DNA of 64,000 bases, taken from contig NZ_KE384377.1 of NCBI RefSeq assembly GCF_000425445.1, positions 676,070 to 740,069 of the forward strand. Direction: 5' to 3'. Within the stretch, counting starts at the first letter, position 1. The number at the start of each line of letters is the position of its first letter. This document shows, piece by piece, positions 63,040 through 64,000 of this stretch. This DNA comes from Flavobacterium denitrificans DSM 15936 (GTDB taxonomy: Bacteria > Bacteroidota > Bacteroidia > Flavobacteriales > Flavobacteriaceae). The translations under genes and the position numbers were made by a program. The notes beneath the pieces are model-generated. The model searched no databases. It saw only the letters and a program-made list of their open reading frames with translations, and was not told the DNA's origin.

Positions 63040-63072
63040 AACTCTTCTCCAATGTGAGGGGAGTTTTTTTTA
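63040..63072 (+). terminator. Rho-independent terminator ending the polysaccharide locus
   Basis: aactcttctc pairs with gaggggagtt (two G-U pairs), 6-base loop, then a T8 run. It starts 25 bp after the GH43 stop codon. Confidence 0.85.
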
Positions 63073-63121
63073 TAACTAAATGGAAGTAAAATTTATTTTT
63101 ATTTAGAATCGTTAAAAATAA

Positions 63122-63153
63122 TTTGGAAAAACAAGTTTTAGAAAGTACTTTTG
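63122..63153 (+). promoter_or_regulatory. Bacteroidota promoter of the right-edge TonB receptor
   Basis: TTTG at 63122-63125 and TACTTTTG at 63146-63153, with a 20-bp spacer, match the TTTG-N19/20-TANNTTTG consensus. The start codon is 25 bp downstream. It is the best promoter match in the window. Confidence 0.78.
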
Positions 63154-63178
63154 CCAACGAAATTTAAAACCAGACAAA

Positions 63179-64000
63179 ATGAATAGTTTAACCATTAAAA
63201 AAATCTGTCTTTTTGTATTTTTATTAACGTCTTTTACGATGTTAGCGCAAAACCAAAATGCAGGCAAGGTAACAGGAAAAATATCTCTAAGCGGAAATGT
63301 CCCGGCAGAAGGAGTATCTGTTGCTCTTAAAGGAACAAAATACAGTGCGGTAACCAATGAAAATGGTCAGTACGAAATTAGAAATGTTAAACCGGGATCT
63401 TACACAATCAGTATTCATTCCGTTGGTATTCAAGGCAAAGAAGATGCTATTGTTGTAACGGCAAAACAAACTACAACAAAAAACTTTGCACTTTCTGAAA
63501 GCCAGGAAGATCTTGACGAAGTTGTAATCACAAAAAACAAATACAAACAAGACAAGCCTTCGTTGTCTTTGCGTCTTCAAACTCCTGTATTGGAAATTCC
63601 CCAAAACGTTCAGATTGTAAGTGGCCAGACTTTAAAAGATCAGCAAATTACTAGCATGAGTGACGGAGTTATTCGTAACGTAAGTGGTGCTGTGCGTTTA
63701 GAGCACTGGGGTGATTTGTACACAAACATTACAATGCGTGGTTCTCAAATTCAGGCTTTCCGTAACGGATTTAACGTGGTTTCTTCTTTCTGGGGACCAT
63801 TGACAGAAGATATGAGTTTTGTGGATCATATCGAATTTGTAAAAGGACCTGCAGGATTCATGCTTTCAAGCGGTGATCCAAGCGGACTTTACAATGTGGT
63901 TACTAAAAAGCCAACCGGAATTACAAAAGGTGAGGTTTCTGTACTTGGAGGAAGCTATGATTTTTACAGAGTTAGTCTTGACTTAGACGGAAAATTAGAT
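63179..64000 (+). CDS. TonB-dependent siderophore-type receptor (N-terminal part, runs off the right edge)
   Basis: 274 codons from ATG 63179, open at the edge. Signal peptide ICLFVFLLTSFTMLAQ. A carboxypeptidase-like domain (GKISLSGNVPAEGVSVALKG, YEIRNVKPGSYTISIHSVG) is followed by a TonB box region LDEVVITKNKYKQDKPS, then plug motifs PVLEIPQNVQIVSGQTLKDQ, LYTNITMRGSQIQAFRNGF and IEFVKGPAGFMLSSGDPSG. This is the siderophore-receptor class and not SusC. It has its own promoter after a terminator, so it is probably not part of the glycan operon. Confidence 0.93.
   Translation, partial: MNSLTIKKICLFVFLLTSFTMLAQNQNAGKVTGKISLSGNVPAEGVSVALKGTKYSAVTNENGQYEIRNVKPGSYTISIHSVGIQGKEDAIVVTAKQTTTKNFALSESQEDLDEVVITKNKYKQDKPSLSLRLQTPVLEIPQNVQIVSGQTLKDQQITSMSDGVIRNVSGAVRLEHWGDLYTNITMRGSQIQAFRNGFNVVSSFWGPLTEDMSFVDHIEFVKGPAGFMLSSGDPSGLYNVVTKKPTGITKGEVSVLGGSYDFYRVSLDLDGKLD

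Overview
The window looks like a chromosomal stretch of a Flavobacterium-like member of the Bacteroidota. The DNA is AT-rich. There are two SusC/SusD pairs, a FecI/FecR pair, a hybrid two-component regulator of the Bacteroides polysaccharide type, several TonB receptors, TANNTTTG-type promoter elements and many short intergenic inverted repeats of the kind seen in flavobacterial genomes. No rRNA, tRNA, phage, transposase or CRISPR array was recognised. This assignment rests on protein and repeat style only.

Layout. 1-2450 (minus): a kinase-type protein made of stacked PAS domains, cut by the left edge. 2676-5576: two small uncharacterised genes, a SemiSWEET-like PQ-loop protein and a general-stress type short-chain dehydrogenase. 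5874-12490 (plus): a signalling cluster of REC-kinase, a large CHASE3-HAMP-GAF hybrid kinase with three receivers, a single-domain receiver, CheR and a receiver-less CheB. It has no chemoreceptor, CheA or CheW. 12492-14396 (minus): two outer-membrane barrel-type proteins. 14701-23274 (plus): a heavy-metal resistance block (DUF6660-like protein, CusA/CzcA pump, outer-membrane factor, membrane-fusion lipoprotein, His-rich P1B ATPase). 23403-32820 (minus): sigma factor, FecR, SusC with STN domain, SusD, a lipoprotein and then a di-heme cytochrome c peroxidase. 33089-39685 (minus): a Cys/His-rich small protein, ABC ATPase, TonB siderophore-type receptor and two DUF3526-type permeases. 39816-45903: DUF1810 protein, a DapB-like protein with an altered active-site motif, an sdhAB pair with no sdhC beside it, and a thiolase. 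46238-63015: a polysaccharide utilisation locus (hybrid two-component regulator, SusC, SusD, GH5-like enzyme, GH43-like enzyme, GH2, GH43, aldose 1-epimerase, GH43). 63179-64000: the start of another TonB receptor, with its own promoter, cut by the right edge.

How it works together. The polysaccharide locus reads as a complete sense-import-degrade unit for a plant-type glycan with arabinose or xylose side chains (inference from the GH43/GH2/GH5 mix). The metal block combines a three-part envelope efflux pump with an inner-membrane ATPase. The sigma/FecR/SusCD block is a surface-signalling uptake system.

The most unusual DNA features are the inverted repeats. A 34-bp copy pair sits in frame inside the signal-peptide regions of two adjacent efflux genes. 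One intergenic region has four concentric inverted repeats around a 28-bp palindrome. Several spacers hold perfect inverted repeats of 21-27 bp.
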